From positions 124,001 through 188,000 of the forward strand of contig CAJUGI010000001.1 of assembly GCA_910586065.1 (NCBI GenBank): a DNA stretch of 64,000 bases, in the 5' to 3' direction. Made by a program: the position numbers and the translations under genes. The DNA is from an uncultured Christensenella sp. Its GTDB lineage: Bacteria > Bacillota > Clostridia > Christensenellales > Borkfalkiaceae. The notes beneath the pieces are model-generated. The model was not told the DNA's origin, did no database searches, and worked only from the letters and a program-made list of their open reading frames with translations. Shown here piece by piece: positions 9,655-19,196 of the stretch; position 1 is the first letter of the stretch, and every line of letters starts with the position of its first letter.

Positions 9655-9677
9655 TATTTAACAAAATTTGTTAAATA
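9655..9677. promoter_or_regulatory. 23-bp near-perfect palindrome, operator candidate
   Basis: TATTTAACAAA-A-TTTGTTAAATA: two 11-base arms around one central base, 26 bp upstream of the lyase -35 box. No U-run or gene end is near, so a DNA-binding site for a regulator of the lyase is more likely than a terminator. Which regulator is unknown; the half-site order is opposite to the clostridial Rex site. Confidence 0.55.
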
Positions 9678-9825
9678 TTTACGTTTACGGCAGGTTGAAC
9701 ATGATAGAAAAAAACGGGACGGACGGTGCGGGCGGGAGAGCTGTTCAGCCGTCGGGCGGAGGGGTTTTGCGGGCTGAATTTAATTTTTGTGAACGCGGTT
9801 GGTAAAAGTTATTTTTTAAAACATA

Positions 9826-9854
9826 TTGACAGAGGAATACGGAAGTGTTAAAAT
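9826..9854 (+). promoter_or_regulatory. Promoter of dxs
   Basis: Perfect TTGACA (9826-9831), 17-bp spacer, TAAAAT (9849-9854). The leader of about 75 bases contains no obvious riboswitch. Confidence 0.75.
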
Positions 9855-9936
9855 TGTGCAGTAAAACATATAATTATATGATGACGGTTCGTATATTTTA
9901 CAGCGGACGTTTTATTGAATTCGGATGGGAAACGGT

Positions 9937-11784
9937 ATGCTTGAAAAAGTAAATTCCCCGCGGGATATTAAAGGGTTTAACGTTAAAGACCTTGAAAATC
10001 TGGCGGCGGAAGTGAGGGACAAATTAATTGAAACCGTTTCGAAAAACGGCGGACATCTGGCTTCGAATCTGGGTACGGTTGAGTTGACGATTGCACTGCA
10101 TACGCTGTTTGATTCGCCGGAAGATAAAATAATTTTCGACGTGGGGCATCAGGCGTATACGCATAAGCTTTTGACCGGCAGATACGGAAAGTTTGACACT
10201 TTGAGAAAAAAAGGCGGGATTTCGGGCTTTTGCGACAGGTTTGAAAGCGAGCATGACGTTTTAAACGAAGGACATTGCGGCACTTCCGTTTCGGAAGCGC
10301 TGGGCATTGCCGTTTCGAATAAGCTGAAGGGAAACGGTAATTACGCAGTGGCCGTCGTCGGCGACGGCGCGCTTACGAACGGAATGATATACGAGGCGCT
10401 TAATAACTGCGCCGATAAAAAGTTGAATCTGGTTATAATTATCAACGATAACGAAATGTCGATTTCGCGCAACGTGGGGGGACTTCACAATTATCTGACG
10501 CGTATGCGCTCGGGGATAAGATACTTCCGTTTTAAGCACCGTACCGAAAAGTTTTTGCTGAAAATTCCGCTGATTGGCAGGTATCTTGCTTCCGGTTGCA
10601 GAAGGTTTAAAAACTTTATAAAGAGAATGTTTTTGAAAGAGAGCATTTTCGAGGACCTGGGGCTTAACTATCTGGGACCGGTGGACGGTCATAATATAAA
10701 GAAATTGCAGGCTGTTTTAAAAGTTGCGAAAATGCACGACGAGTGCTGTGTCGTACACGTCTGCACGAAGAAGGGTAAAGGTTACGAACTTGCCGAAAAA
10801 GAGCCGTGGCTGTATCATTCGGTTGGGAAATTCGAGCCTGCAACAGGGGTTTCGGTTTGTGAGAGGAAGAGTTTTTCTTCGGTTGCCGGCGAGCTTTTGT
10901 GCGCCGCCGCGGCAAGCGACGACAAGGTTTGCGCTATTACCGCAGCGATGGGCGAAGGGTGCGGACTTGCGGAATTCGCCAAAAAATTTCCTGACAGATA
11001 TTTCGACGTGGGGATTGCTGAAGAGCATGCGATTACGTTTGCCGCAGGGCTTGCGGTGAACGGAATGAAACCTGTAGCCGCTATATATTCGACGTTTGCG
11101 CAACGCTCTTACGACCAGCTTTTGCATGATATATCTTTGCAGAAATTGCCGCTTGTGCTGCTTTTGGACAGAAGCGGACTGGTGCCGGACGACGGAATAA
11201 CCCATCAGGGAATATTTGACTGCGCCGTGTTTTCTTCCGTTCCGAACACTGAAATTTATTCGCCGGAAACTTACGGCGAACTTGAAAATTGTTTAAGCCG
11301 TGCGCTTGCGGGCGGCGGGATTTCGGTGGTGCGTTACCCCAAAGGCGGGGAGGCGGCGGAGCTAAGCGGTATATCGGGCGACGGTGGCGTGTGTTGCACC
11401 GAAGGCGCTGATGAGTCCGAAGTTGTGATTGTAACTTACGGCAGAATGTCCTCGGTTGCCGAAAAAGCCGCTGAAATTGTGAATGGGAAGCGCGGCGGAA
11501 AAGCCGTGGGGGTTGTTAAACTTGTTAAGATATTCCCTTTGGACTTTGAAGAAATTGCGGCGCATACTGCCAATGCAAAGCTTTTATATTTGCTGGAAGA
11601 GGGCTATAAGGAAGGCGGCATAAGCGAGAAAATCGCGGCATATATGGGGGGCAATTTTAAAAAGAAGTGTAAAATACACGCGGTTGAAAGGTTTATGGGA
11701 CACGGAACGACCGAAGAGCTTTTCGAGGCTTGCGGATTCACTGCGGAAATAATTGCCGGAAATATTTTAAAGGAAACGGATTGA
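9937..11784 (+). CDS. dxs: 1-deoxy-D-xylulose-5-phosphate synthase
   Basis: Condenses pyruvate and glyceraldehyde 3-phosphate to DXP with thiamine diphosphate, the first step of the MEP isoprenoid pathway. The protein of 615 residues has the usual length. Visible signatures: GGHLASNLGTVELTIALH, FDVGHQAY, the ThDP motif GDGALTNGMIYEALN followed by NDNEMSIS, YLGPVDGHN, and the transketolase central domain DVGIAEEHAITFAAGLA with RYPKGGE further on. ATG 9937 follows GGATGGGAAACGGT; an ATG four codons earlier (9925) is the alternative and lacks a ribosome binding site. It has its own promoter and a terminator, so it is probably monocistronic here. Confidence 0.95.
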   Translation: MLEKVNSPRDIKGFNVKDLENLAAEVRDKLIETVSKNGGHLASNLGTVELTIALHTLFDSPEDKIIFDVGHQAYTHKLLTGRYGKFDTLRKKGGISGFCDRFESEHDVLNEGHCGTSVSEALGIAVSNKLKGNGNYAVAVVGDGALTNGMIYEALNNCADKKLNLVIIINDNEMSISRNVGGLHNYLTRMRSGIRYFRFKHRTEKFLLKIPLIGRYLASGCRRFKNFIKRMFLKESIFEDLGLNYLGPVDGHNIKKLQAVLKVAKMHDECCVVHVCTKKGKGYELAEKEPWLYHSVGKFEPATGVSVCERKSFSSVAGELLCAAAASDDKVCAITAAMGEGCGLAEFAKKFPDRYFDVGIAEEHAITFAAGLAVNGMKPVAAIYSTFAQRSYDQLLHDISLQKLPLVLLLDRSGLVPDDGITHQGIFDCAVFSSVPNTEIYSPETYGELENCLSRALAGGGISVVRYPKGGEAAELSGISGDGGVCCTEGADESEVVIVTYGRMSSVAEKAAEIVNGKRGGKAVGVVKLVKIFPLDFEEIAAHTANAKLLYLLEEGYKEGGISEKIAAYMGGNFKKKCKIHAVERFMGHGTTEELFEACGFTAEIIAGNILKETD

Positions 11785-11800
11785 TTTTAATAAAAAATGC

Positions 11801-11833
11801 GGCGGGCGAACTTGTTGGTTCGCCCGCCTTTTC
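11801..11833. terminator. Bidirectional terminator between dxs and the amidase-like gene
   Basis: An 11-bp stem GGCGGGCGAAC / GTTCGCCCGCC with a 6-base loop; TTTTC follows on the plus side and ATTTTTTATT on the minus side. Confidence 0.9.
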
Positions 11834-11882
11834 GGTGTCTTAAAAAACGTTGAAACGTTAAACAATGCGGTATATATTGGGG

Positions 11883-12365
11883 TTAATTGCGGACACCGAG
11901 GATATGTACGCCGCGTGCGACGGCGAAATTGTAGGAGTTTAACGGTTTGTTGAACGCGTCGTACGAATGGGCGGCAACAAGAATTTGTCCGCGTGAAAAA
12001 CCGACTACTACGGGCGAGTGGTAGAAGTCGCCGTTGGCGCGTCCGAGCTGGACAATGTCGCCGATTTGCAGATTTTTGAGGTCGGTTTCTTCGGCGAACG
12101 GTCCGGCGCCGTCGTTGTTTATAAGAAAATTATACAGATATTCCACGCCCGTCCAGCTTGCTGTTCTGTCGTTTGCATTATTATAAAACCAGCCATATAT
12201 AGGGGTGTAGTTCATAATTTTTGCTCCTGCGTAGATGCATTGGGAGGCGAAGTTGGTGCAGTCGCCGCCGAGTTTTGAGAAGTCGTAAAATTGCGGATTT
12301 CGTTTAAACGCCCATTTTTTTGCGTACGCGAGCGCCGCTTCGCGGTTATAATTTAAAATTTCCAT
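11883..12365 (-). CDS. Amidase_6-type (NlpC/P60-like) cysteine hydrolase
   Basis: A 160-residue single-domain protein matching the putative amidase family Amidase_6 (PF12671): GGDCTNFASQC carries the likely catalytic Cys, YHSPVVVG the likely His. The N terminus YNREAALAYAKKWAFKRNP is the typical family start. No signal peptide or membrane segment is seen, so it is either cytoplasmic or exported by an unknown route. Substrate may be a peptide or peptidoglycan stem; the sequence does not decide. The ribosome binding site is weak. Convergent with dxs through a shared terminator and divergent from the large operon that follows. Confidence 0.8.
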   Translation of the reverse strand: MEILNYNREAALAYAKKWAFKRNPQFYDFSKLGGDCTNFASQCIYAGAKIMNYTPIYGWFYNNANDRTASWTGVEYLYNFLINNDGAGPFAEETDLKNLQIGDIVQLGRANGDFYHSPVVVGFSRGQILVAAHSYDAFNKPLNSYNFAVARGVHILGVRN

Positions 12366-12551
12366 ACTGACATTTTATGATTTTAGTGCGGTTTTTGCGC
12401 AAACGGTTTGTTTGCCGGTTCGTCGGAGGCGGTTTAATTTTGCTTAATTGCGCCGGTCGGCGGGGCGTAAAACGTACGGAGCGGTTGGTGGCTGCCGGAT
12501 TTTCGGAGAAGAAAAATAATTATAAATATGTCGAAACACGGCGGCGTGTAA

Positions 12552-12580
12552 TTGACTTGCGCGCGCGTTTATATTATAAT
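12552..12580 (+). promoter_or_regulatory. Promoter of the 21-kb operon
   Basis: TTGACT (12552-12557), 17-bp spacer, perfect TATAAT (12575-12580). No other equally good promoter or any terminator hairpin is evident between the genes until 34001. Confidence 0.8.
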
Positions 12581-12615
12581 AATGTAGAAGTATAATTTTT
12601 TTACGGTAAGTGAGT

Positions 12616-14601
12616 ATGACGGTTAATTTTTGCATCGGTTTGGATTTGGGTAGCGATACCATGAAAATCGCTTATGCTTATACTGCGGACGGCGCGGAGC
12701 GTTCGGGTAAAATTTCGTGCGGGGATACTTCGCTTACCGCTATTCCTGCCGTGGCGTATTTCGACGCCGAAAACGACAAGTGGTATTTCGGGGAGCAGGT
12801 TGACAAGGCGGCCGAAGAGTCGTTTATTACCGTTGTTAAAATAAAGAGACTTTTATCTTTGCTTTCCGGTGCCGGCGGCGCCGCCGTAAGCGCAAAAAAC
12901 AAGGATTATTACAGGACGGGAAACGAGTTTCCCAACTTTTATTTTCCCAGAAGGAAAACGGTTGTAAAAAATTTTGACGAGCTTGTTAAAAACGAAATGA
13001 CTTTTACCGCTGCGGGACATACACCGCAAAGCGTGTGCGAGGCGTACTTCGATTATTTGTGCGGCGTTGTGAAAAAGCGGATTGCGGAGCTTGTGAAACT
13101 GATTGGCGCGGACAGACACGGTATGCTGTATTCGGTTGTTTATCCGCCTCACTCCGGCGCCGAATTTACCGCCGAGATTGACAGACTGGTTGAAAGAGCG
13201 TTTGGGAAGGCGCCAGAAAGGTCGCTTTCGATGACTAAGGCGCTGAGTGTTTTTGCCATTCACTGCGGAAAGATTAAAAAGGGGGAGAGCGCACTCATAT
13301 TCAATATGGGCGAAGAGGAGATTTCGGTTGTAAAGGCGAATCTGCTTGCGAACGGGCTTTCGGTGGACGGCGTGGACGGACACAACGTTCCGCTTGCTCT
13401 CGGCGGAAACGATATAGACGACGCGGTTGCCGATTACCTTGAAGAGGGCTTGTTTTCGCGCGAGACGATGGGCTCGCCCTCGAGCGGGTTGCAGGGGCAC
13501 GTTGTGGAATACGGTTTGCAGGCAAAGCAGTATCTGTTTGTAAAGGACATAAAGACGGCAAAGATTTTGCTGGGTATGAGCGGGAACGGATTTTTTGCTT
13601 CGGGCGTGCCCGTATGCGTTTCGCGCGATTTGTATATCCAGAAAAAAATAACCAAAGAAGAATTTTTGAGGTGCGCGGGCATTTCCGCAAATTCCGGCAC
13701 GGCAAAGAAGATACTCGATTACATACTGACGGAAATAAGACGCCCTTTGAATTTTAACGTTAAAAAAGTGTTTTTGTCTGGCGGGCTTGTTGAAACTTAC
13801 GGACTTGTGGATTATTTGCGGAGAGAAATTAAAAAATCCGGCGTCGAGGTGTGTACGTTCGAGAACGACGAAATCGATTACGACGAGGTTGAAAACAACG
13901 GCTTTAACATAATGGGGCACGAGGACGCCGTGTACGCGCCGGCACTCGGCGTGGCGCTTGCCGCGCTGAAAGATTATAAAGTTAAAACGGTTATCGCGCT
14001 TTCGTACGGATTGAGACTGTTTACCAACGACGCTTACTGCAAGCCGTTTTATGCGATTCTCGTAGAGAGAGGCACGGAGCTGAAAAACAAAGAAAACACT
14101 TTTACCCGAAAGAACATAACTACGGGCGACAGGTGCGAGCAGTCGGACGAGATGCAGGTAATTGCGGCGCCTATCACGGAAAGAGAAATTCAGCAGAGGA
14201 AGTACAGGGAGAAGATTTCTTACTTTTTACTGACCGACGGCACGGTGAGAATGAGTATGCCTATCGATGACCGGGTTGCTATGGCGAGACTGAAAGAAGC
14301 GATAGGCGTGCGCGCGATTTCGGGCGGCGGATTTATTAGAAATTATTATAACGGGCGCAGGGTGTATCTGCCCTTGGGAATTTCGATAGCGATAGGCGTT
14401 TCGATAGACTCGGAGGGGCGGGCGAAAGCTTATGTGACGAACAACGACGGCGACAGGCTTGTGCAGGTTGAGTATATGCGACAGATTGGGAACGCAAAGG
14501 ACGACAGGTGGGCGCGTACGGGCAACACGGCTTACGTTAAAGCCAGCGCGGTTAAATTCGGTTTCAATCTGGACGGATTCGTTGTGGACGGTAACGACTG
14601 A
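12616..14601 (+). CDS. Divergent Hsp70/DnaK-like ATPase, first gene of the operon
   Basis: The protein of about 661 residues has an actin/Hsp70-type nucleotide-binding fold: phosphate-1 GLDLGSDT (residues 8-15), a GGNDIDDAVADYL segment like the GGEDFD region of DnaK (about 263), and an adenosine-motif-like FLSGGLVETYGL (about 387). The phosphate-2 loop, normally DLGGGT, reads NMGEEE, so ATP hydrolysis may be altered. The last 200 residues replace the usual substrate-binding domain with a beta-rich region of unknown type. ATG 12616 follows GGTAAG; GTG 12610 is possible. The next gene begins 17 bases after the stop. It is not the housekeeping dnaK: no grpE or dnaJ is near. Role in the operon, as switch or chaperone, is inferred from the fold only. 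Confidence 0.75.
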   Translation: MTVNFCIGLDLGSDTMKIAYAYTADGAERSGKISCGDTSLTAIPAVAYFDAENDKWYFGEQVDKAAEESFITVVKIKRLLSLLSGAGGAAVSAKNKDYYRTGNEFPNFYFPRRKTVVKNFDELVKNEMTFTAAGHTPQSVCEAYFDYLCGVVKKRIAELVKLIGADRHGMLYSVVYPPHSGAEFTAEIDRLVERAFGKAPERSLSMTKALSVFAIHCGKIKKGESALIFNMGEEEISVVKANLLANGLSVDGVDGHNVPLALGGNDIDDAVADYLEEGLFSRETMGSPSSGLQGHVVEYGLQAKQYLFVKDIKTAKILLGMSGNGFFASGVPVCVSRDLYIQKKITKEEFLRCAGISANSGTAKKILDYILTEIRRPLNFNVKKVFLSGGLVETYGLVDYLRREIKKSGVEVCTFENDEIDYDEVENNGFNIMGHEDAVYAPALGVALAALKDYKVKTVIALSYGLRLFTNDAYCKPFYAILVERGTELKNKENTFTRKNITTGDRCEQSDEMQVIAAPITEREIQQRKYREKISYFLLTDGTVRMSMPIDDRVAMARLKEAIGVRAISGGGFIRNYYNGRRVYLPLGISIAIGVSIDSEGRAKAYVTNNDGDRLVQVEYMRQIGNAKDDRWARTGNTAYVKASAVKFGFNLDGFVVDGND

Positions 14602-14618
14602 CGGGATAAGGAGAAAAT

Positions 14619-17501
14619 ATGGACGAGAAATTCGAGATAGAAATAGACGGGTCGGCGTTTGACGCGCAATCGCAGAGCAGTAATCTGCAAGGCAGGCGCC
14701 AGTATACGCGCGGAGTTGCCGAAATGCAGAATACGGTTGAGGCGCTTGACAGGTACGACGATTTCGGCGAACTGAAAATAGGCGCGGATAAATATGAAAA
14801 AGCGGCGAGAAGCGTTTACGGAATTCCAAAGTCGGTTGACCACGCGGGAGGAGACGTTATTTTCGAGCATCAGAAGAGCGCGGCGCTGCAGTTTTTGCGC
14901 GATTTGCGCGGATTCGGACTTCTTGCCGACGTTGTGGGAAGCGGTAAAACGTTCGAGGCGGGCGTGATACTTTCGGAGCTTGCCGTAAGAAACAAGGTTA
15001 AATCTCTTTTGGTTGTGGCGCCCAATCAGGTTTTCGATAACTGGGTGGAAGTGCTTGAAGAGAGGTTCGGGCTCGGTAAGGGCGTTTTGTATCAGGTTAG
15101 AAATAACGAAAACGAGGACGGAAAGACGAAGAATCCCACGTTTGCGCAGGTTCTGGGCGAAGTGGGTACGACGCGCGACGGAAGGTTTTTCCGCCCGAAC
15201 AGACCGATTATCGTGGACGTGGAAGTTTTTGCGGAGTGGAAAAATTCGGAAGGACTTTTAATCGACGTAATAGTCGTTGACGAGGCGCACCACCTTTGCG
15301 AGGAGAACGGCAGGTATCCTTACGCGATGAAACTTTTATCGGAGATGATGAAGGTCAAAAAAGAGGCTGAGGCTACTTACTGCCTACTTTTAACCGCGAC
15401 TCCGCATTCCGGCAATCTTGCCAATATGTTCAGGCTTTGGTATTTCATACGCTGCCGCGGCGGCAACCCCGAAGACTTCGTACAGGAAAAGGAAGAGAGC
15501 CGTTCGGCGGAATATAAGGCGGAAAACAAGTTCTATTACGAAAATATTTGCCACGGTTCGTCGAACATAACCGAATTTATCCGCAAGGTAACTCACGAGG
15601 AAGTTACCAACAAGCACTATAAAGAGCTTGCGGCTTATCTCGGCGTTGACGGAATGAAGGATTTTTCGTTGAAGTCGGAATACGAACAGTCGATGAAGAT
15701 TACCGAATTTCTGGAGGACAGAAAGAACCTCGAACTGCGTACGAAAGTTATGCACAGCGTGGCGGGGGCTTACCATAACGGTGTGTTGCGCTCGATTATG
15801 ATAAGGCAGGCAAATCATCTTTCGAAAGAGAAGAACGTTAAAAACGTATTCTTTTTTCCCGTTCCCTCCGCGGTTAAGTCTGTGGAAATAACGGGGCTGA
15901 ACGAAGAGCCGCTTACCGTTGATTTTTTAAAAACGGACGCGGATTTTATGCCGTACGTGAACGCAGACGGTGAAAAAAGCACGCTTTGCGAGTACATAAA
16001 GAGAAACAAGAGAAACGGAATGGAATTCAGTTACGCCTATTCCGAAATTTTTAACGCGATACTCGGCGTTCTTTCGAAAAAAGAGGGCGTTGATAAAATA
16101 TTCACTAAGAAGGGGTACGCAAAATATTATTCGGACCGCGTTTTGGGAATGACCGAAAACGTTGCGAAAAATACCGCGCTTGTACCGGTTAAACACAGCG
16201 CACAGAAGCTCGGGTATAAATACGAATACGCAAAAAAGATATTATCGGCACACAAGGGAAGGGTGCTGGTGTTCTTCGATTACGAGCTGGGCAAAAACGA
16301 AACGGTTTACGACGAATTTATCGAAGCGCTTTCCGCCGAGGAGAAATTCAAAAGCAGGATAATTGTCGGGAATTCTTCGGGCAAGAACAGGATTGTTGAG
16401 GAGTTCAACAAAAAAGACGACGCTATTCTTGTGGTTAAGGACGCGGGATTTACCGAGGGTGCGAATTTGCAGGCGTGCAACGTTATTATAAACTATCAGG
16501 TAACTCCCGACCCGCTTGCGATGGACCAGAGAATAGGGCGTATATTCCGTTTGGGACAGAAGAACGACGTTGAAATTTATTCGCTTGCCGATATGCACAG
16601 GCTTGAGGGCTTTGCGCTTGCATATTTTGCGAGCATAGGGCTGCTTTCGAGTAACAGCGGCGACGCTACTATTCTTGCGGGAAGCAACAGCGACAATATG
16701 GTGGCAATACGCTGCCGCGAGTGCAGAAAAGTTAAGCTTTTGCCCAGACAGGAGTATGAACTGGAGCTGGAAAAGTATAAAAAGACGGGCAGCCGCGGTT
16801 CGGTGCTCGTCTGCGACGACAAGCCGCAGTGCAGGCTTAACAGCCCCGACGGCAAGGGAACGCTTATGAGCGAGATAAGCGTTTACGACTTTAAATGCGA
16901 CAACTGCGGAATTGTTTTGAGCCGCTCGGTAAGCGACGAAGGGTATTTGTGCGTTTCGCGCAATGACGGCGGCGAAAAAGGAAAGATGTGCAACAGCGGC
17001 GAGTATGGCGACAGGGCCATTTATTGCCGTAAGATTTGCTCGCTTTCGAACTGCGGCTGGTTTAAAAACAACAAGACGCTTGCAAACGGGTGTACGGCGC
17101 TGAAGGCTTATAGAGAGAATAAAAATATTTCGGACGCGGAGCTTGGAATGTTCTGCGCGACGTGCCGCATTAAGGAGTGCCACGACGAATGCAAGATTAA
17201 AGACGTGGGTCCCGACGAAATAAGCGCGTGCTCGACGTGCAGATATTCGGAGTGCTCGCCCAAACCTTACGTTCTGGATTTTGACGACAAGTGGTCGGCG
17301 GAATGCCCTGCGTGCAGGGCAAGAAAGAGACGCGGACTTTTAAAGCCGATTGTTGCCAGAACGTTTGCGACGTTTATAAGAGAGAGCTGGAAGTTTGCCC
17401 ACGACGGAGGCGAGAGCTTTTGCGAGAATCTGGGCAGAGAGGCGGACAACGTGCATTTTGTGCGCGATATACTTGGGGACGACGGAGAGACGAGGCGTTA
17501 A
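14619..17501 (+). CDS. SNF2-family helicase with a C-terminal Cys-rich zinc region
   Basis: An SF2 DNA translocase of 960 residues. ATPase lobe 1: HQKSAALQFLRDL (Q-like), Walker A VVGSGKT (about 107), LLVVAPNQVFDNW (Ia), DEAH (221-224), LLTATPHSG (III). Lobe 2: VLVFFDYE, VKDAGFTEGANLQACNVII and QRIGRIFRLGQ (motifs V/VI). A large insertion separates the lobes. From about residue 690 to 930 at least seven CxxC-type pairs occur (CRECRK, CDNCG, CATCRIKEC, CSTCRYSEC, CPACRAR), so several zinc ribbons or treble clefs are likely. Start ATG has AAGGAGA. It may remodel or move on DNA; nothing shows a nuclease or methylase in this protein. The following gene starts 3 bases later and also has CxxC modules, suggesting a direct partner. 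Confidence 0.87.
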   Translation: MDEKFEIEIDGSAFDAQSQSSNLQGRRQYTRGVAEMQNTVEALDRYDDFGELKIGADKYEKAARSVYGIPKSVDHAGGDVIFEHQKSAALQFLRDLRGFGLLADVVGSGKTFEAGVILSELAVRNKVKSLLVVAPNQVFDNWVEVLEERFGLGKGVLYQVRNNENEDGKTKNPTFAQVLGEVGTTRDGRFFRPNRPIIVDVEVFAEWKNSEGLLIDVIVVDEAHHLCEENGRYPYAMKLLSEMMKVKKEAEATYCLLLTATPHSGNLANMFRLWYFIRCRGGNPEDFVQEKEESRSAEYKAENKFYYENICHGSSNITEFIRKVTHEEVTNKHYKELAAYLGVDGMKDFSLKSEYEQSMKITEFLEDRKNLELRTKVMHSVAGAYHNGVLRSIMIRQANHLSKEKNVKNVFFFPVPSAVKSVEITGLNEEPLTVDFLKTDADFMPYVNADGEKSTLCEYIKRNKRNGMEFSYAYSEIFNAILGVLSKKEGVDKIFTKKGYAKYYSDRVLGMTENVAKNTALVPVKHSAQKLGYKYEYAKKILSAHKGRVLVFFDYELGKNETVYDEFIEALSAEEKFKSRIIVGNSSGKNRIVEEFNKKDDAILVVKDAGFTEGANLQACNVIINYQVTPDPLAMDQRIGRIFRLGQKNDVEIYSLADMHRLEGFALAYFASIGLLSSNSGDATILAGSNSDNMVAIRCRECRKVKLLPRQEYELELEKYKKTGSRGSVLVCDDKPQCRLNSPDGKGTLMSEISVYDFKCDNCGIVLSRSVSDEGYLCVSRNDGGEKGKMCNSGEYGDRAIYCRKICSLSNCGWFKNNKTLANGCTALKAYRENKNISDAELGMFCATCRIKECHDECKIKDVGPDEISACSTCRYSECSPKPYVLDFDDKWSAECPACRARKRRGLLKPIVARTFATFIRESWKFAHDGGESFCENLGREADNVHFVRDILGDDGETRR

Positions 17502-17504
17502 ATT

Positions 17505-19196
17505 ATGGCGAATATTGTTATCGGAAACGAATTTAAAACCGAGTTCGAAAGTATTCAGAGACTCTATAAAGAGGGGTATCTTTCGGGCGGGGTTCAGATT
17601 AAGCGCGTAACGCGCGACACAATCGAAACCGCGGCGAACACGTTTATTTTCAATCCCTGCGAGCGCGGTGTAAACGGTTCGGACGGCAGCGGCGAAATTA
17701 AAGCTTCGTTTAAAAAAGACGGAGCCACCTGGTTTGCGCCGTTGAGGGGAATTGCGGCGGACAGCAGCAATGCGGACTGGGAACAGCTCATTATGGACGT
17801 TGCGGCGGACTATCATAAGCATTATTCGCTTATCGAGTTCAGACAAGTGAACGACTCGGTTTCGCGCGAGGCTGAAGACAGGCTTATAAACCGTTTTAAG
17901 ACTGAATTTATCGAGCGTGTGTTTACGGGAGGAAAAGCGTTTTCGGCGCCGGTGCGCTATGGTGCGGAAAGGGAAGATATTTACGGGATTTCGGTGAGAA
18001 TGGAAATTTCGAGCGGTACCGGCGAGAGTAAACCTGTTTTGGGTAAACTGTATTTTTCGGAGAGCGCAAGGGAACTTGTTCCTTTGCCGTTTAAGGAAGC
18101 TGAAAAAATAGATTCGTTTTTGTCTGCTTCGGTGCCGGACGACGAGGGCGCAAAGCCTGCGGGATGGTCGGATTTGGTTGACAACAGGCTTGTGGGGAAA
18201 GTTTTCGACGGGCTGGCGAAAGTTATCGATAGCGGACGTTACGCAAAATACGTTTGTTTCGGCGGCGGGGATACGGAAGTTATCCGCTATATGCTTGACA
18301 GCCTTGCGAACACCGGCGAGCACGGTGAAATCAAAAAACTGCAGTGCTCGCGCATAAAGGTGCTGGGAATATCGCACGTGCAGTGGGAGAAATCGGCTTA
18401 CGTAATTTCTTCGCAGGGGAGAGAAATTTTAAAGGCGGTGGTAGGGCTTAACGGTACGGTCAGCCTTATATGTTTAAATTGCCTTGAGAGAGGGAAAACC
18501 GAGTATCTTGTTAACGGTAATGAAATTATTTACCCCGAGGACGTTAAAACGGCGGGGCTTAAACGGTATCTTAATCCTGCGGAGCCGGATTTCGGCGTGA
18601 GCGACGAGGACGTGAACAAAATTATCGTGAACAGCGAAATAAAAAATCATCTGTTCACCGTAAGATGCGCCGAGAATATGAGAAACCCCAACTGTGCGCG
18701 TATGGTTTGCGCTTCGCGCGTGGTGGAAGTTAAAGAAGGCGACAAAACCGTAAGAAAGTGCAAGGGATGCAGTTATCCCGAAATAGTGTATTCGGATATA
18801 TTTGCGGGGGGCGACGCCAGATATACGCCGCACCTGAACTTTGCTACCGACAGGATGACGCTTGTTAAGGAAAAGACCGAAACCTGCCTTTGTTGCGGCA
18901 GACCGTTTACGCAGAGCAAAATTTCGAAAGAGGGGCTTTGTTCGTTTTGCGGCGGCGCGCATGATTATACAAAGGCCGGCGGAGAGCTTTACCGCGAATA
19001 TAGCGGAATGCTGGGATTGGGCGTAAGGCTCAGCCATCTGTTTACAAAAAAATATTGCCGCGAGGACGGCGGCGTTTTGTTGTTTGTTCTGGGCAACGAC
19101 AAGTACGTTTTCGATAAACTTAACGCGCAGGAATTCGGATTTGTTTCCAAACCCGTGAAGTTTAAGAGATACGGCGGAGGCAGACGCAATGTTTAA
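17505..19196 (+). CDS. Uncharacterised protein with C-terminal zinc-binding modules
   Basis: No family was recognised for the first 370 residues. The C-terminal part has Cys pairs resembling zinc fingers: a CAENMRNPNC ... CASR ... CKGC cluster near residues 387-425 and a CLCCGRPF ... GLCSFCGG module near 464-485. No signal peptide or transmembrane segment is seen, so it should be cytoplasmic. It begins 3 bases after the SNF2-type gene and overlaps the next gene by 8 bases, so its translation is coupled on both sides. The shared CxxC style with the SNF2 protein suggests they form a complex (inference). Confidence 0.7.
   Translation: MANIVIGNEFKTEFESIQRLYKEGYLSGGVQIKRVTRDTIETAANTFIFNPCERGVNGSDGSGEIKASFKKDGATWFAPLRGIAADSSNADWEQLIMDVAADYHKHYSLIEFRQVNDSVSREAEDRLINRFKTEFIERVFTGGKAFSAPVRYGAEREDIYGISVRMEISSGTGESKPVLGKLYFSESARELVPLPFKEAEKIDSFLSASVPDDEGAKPAGWSDLVDNRLVGKVFDGLAKVIDSGRYAKYVCFGGGDTEVIRYMLDSLANTGEHGEIKKLQCSRIKVLGISHVQWEKSAYVISSQGREILKAVVGLNGTVSLICLNCLERGKTEYLVNGNEIIYPEDVKTAGLKRYLNPAEPDFGVSDEDVNKIIVNSEIKNHLFTVRCAENMRNPNCARMVCASRVVEVKEGDKTVRKCKGCSYPEIVYSDIFAGGDARYTPHLNFATDRMTLVKEKTETCLCCGRPFTQSKISKEGLCSFCGGAHDYTKAGGELYREYSGMLGLGVRLSHLFTKKYCREDGGVLLFVLGNDKYVFDKLNAQEFGFVSKPVKFKRYGGGRRNV

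Noticed and set aside
9655..9677. Rex-type redox operator
   Set aside because: The half-sites occur in the opposite order (TTAACAA first), so the consensus TTGTTAA-N4-TTAACAA is not met.
12616..14601. Housekeeping DnaK
   Set aside because: The DLGGGT motif and canonical substrate-binding domain are missing and there is no grpE/dnaJ neighbourhood.
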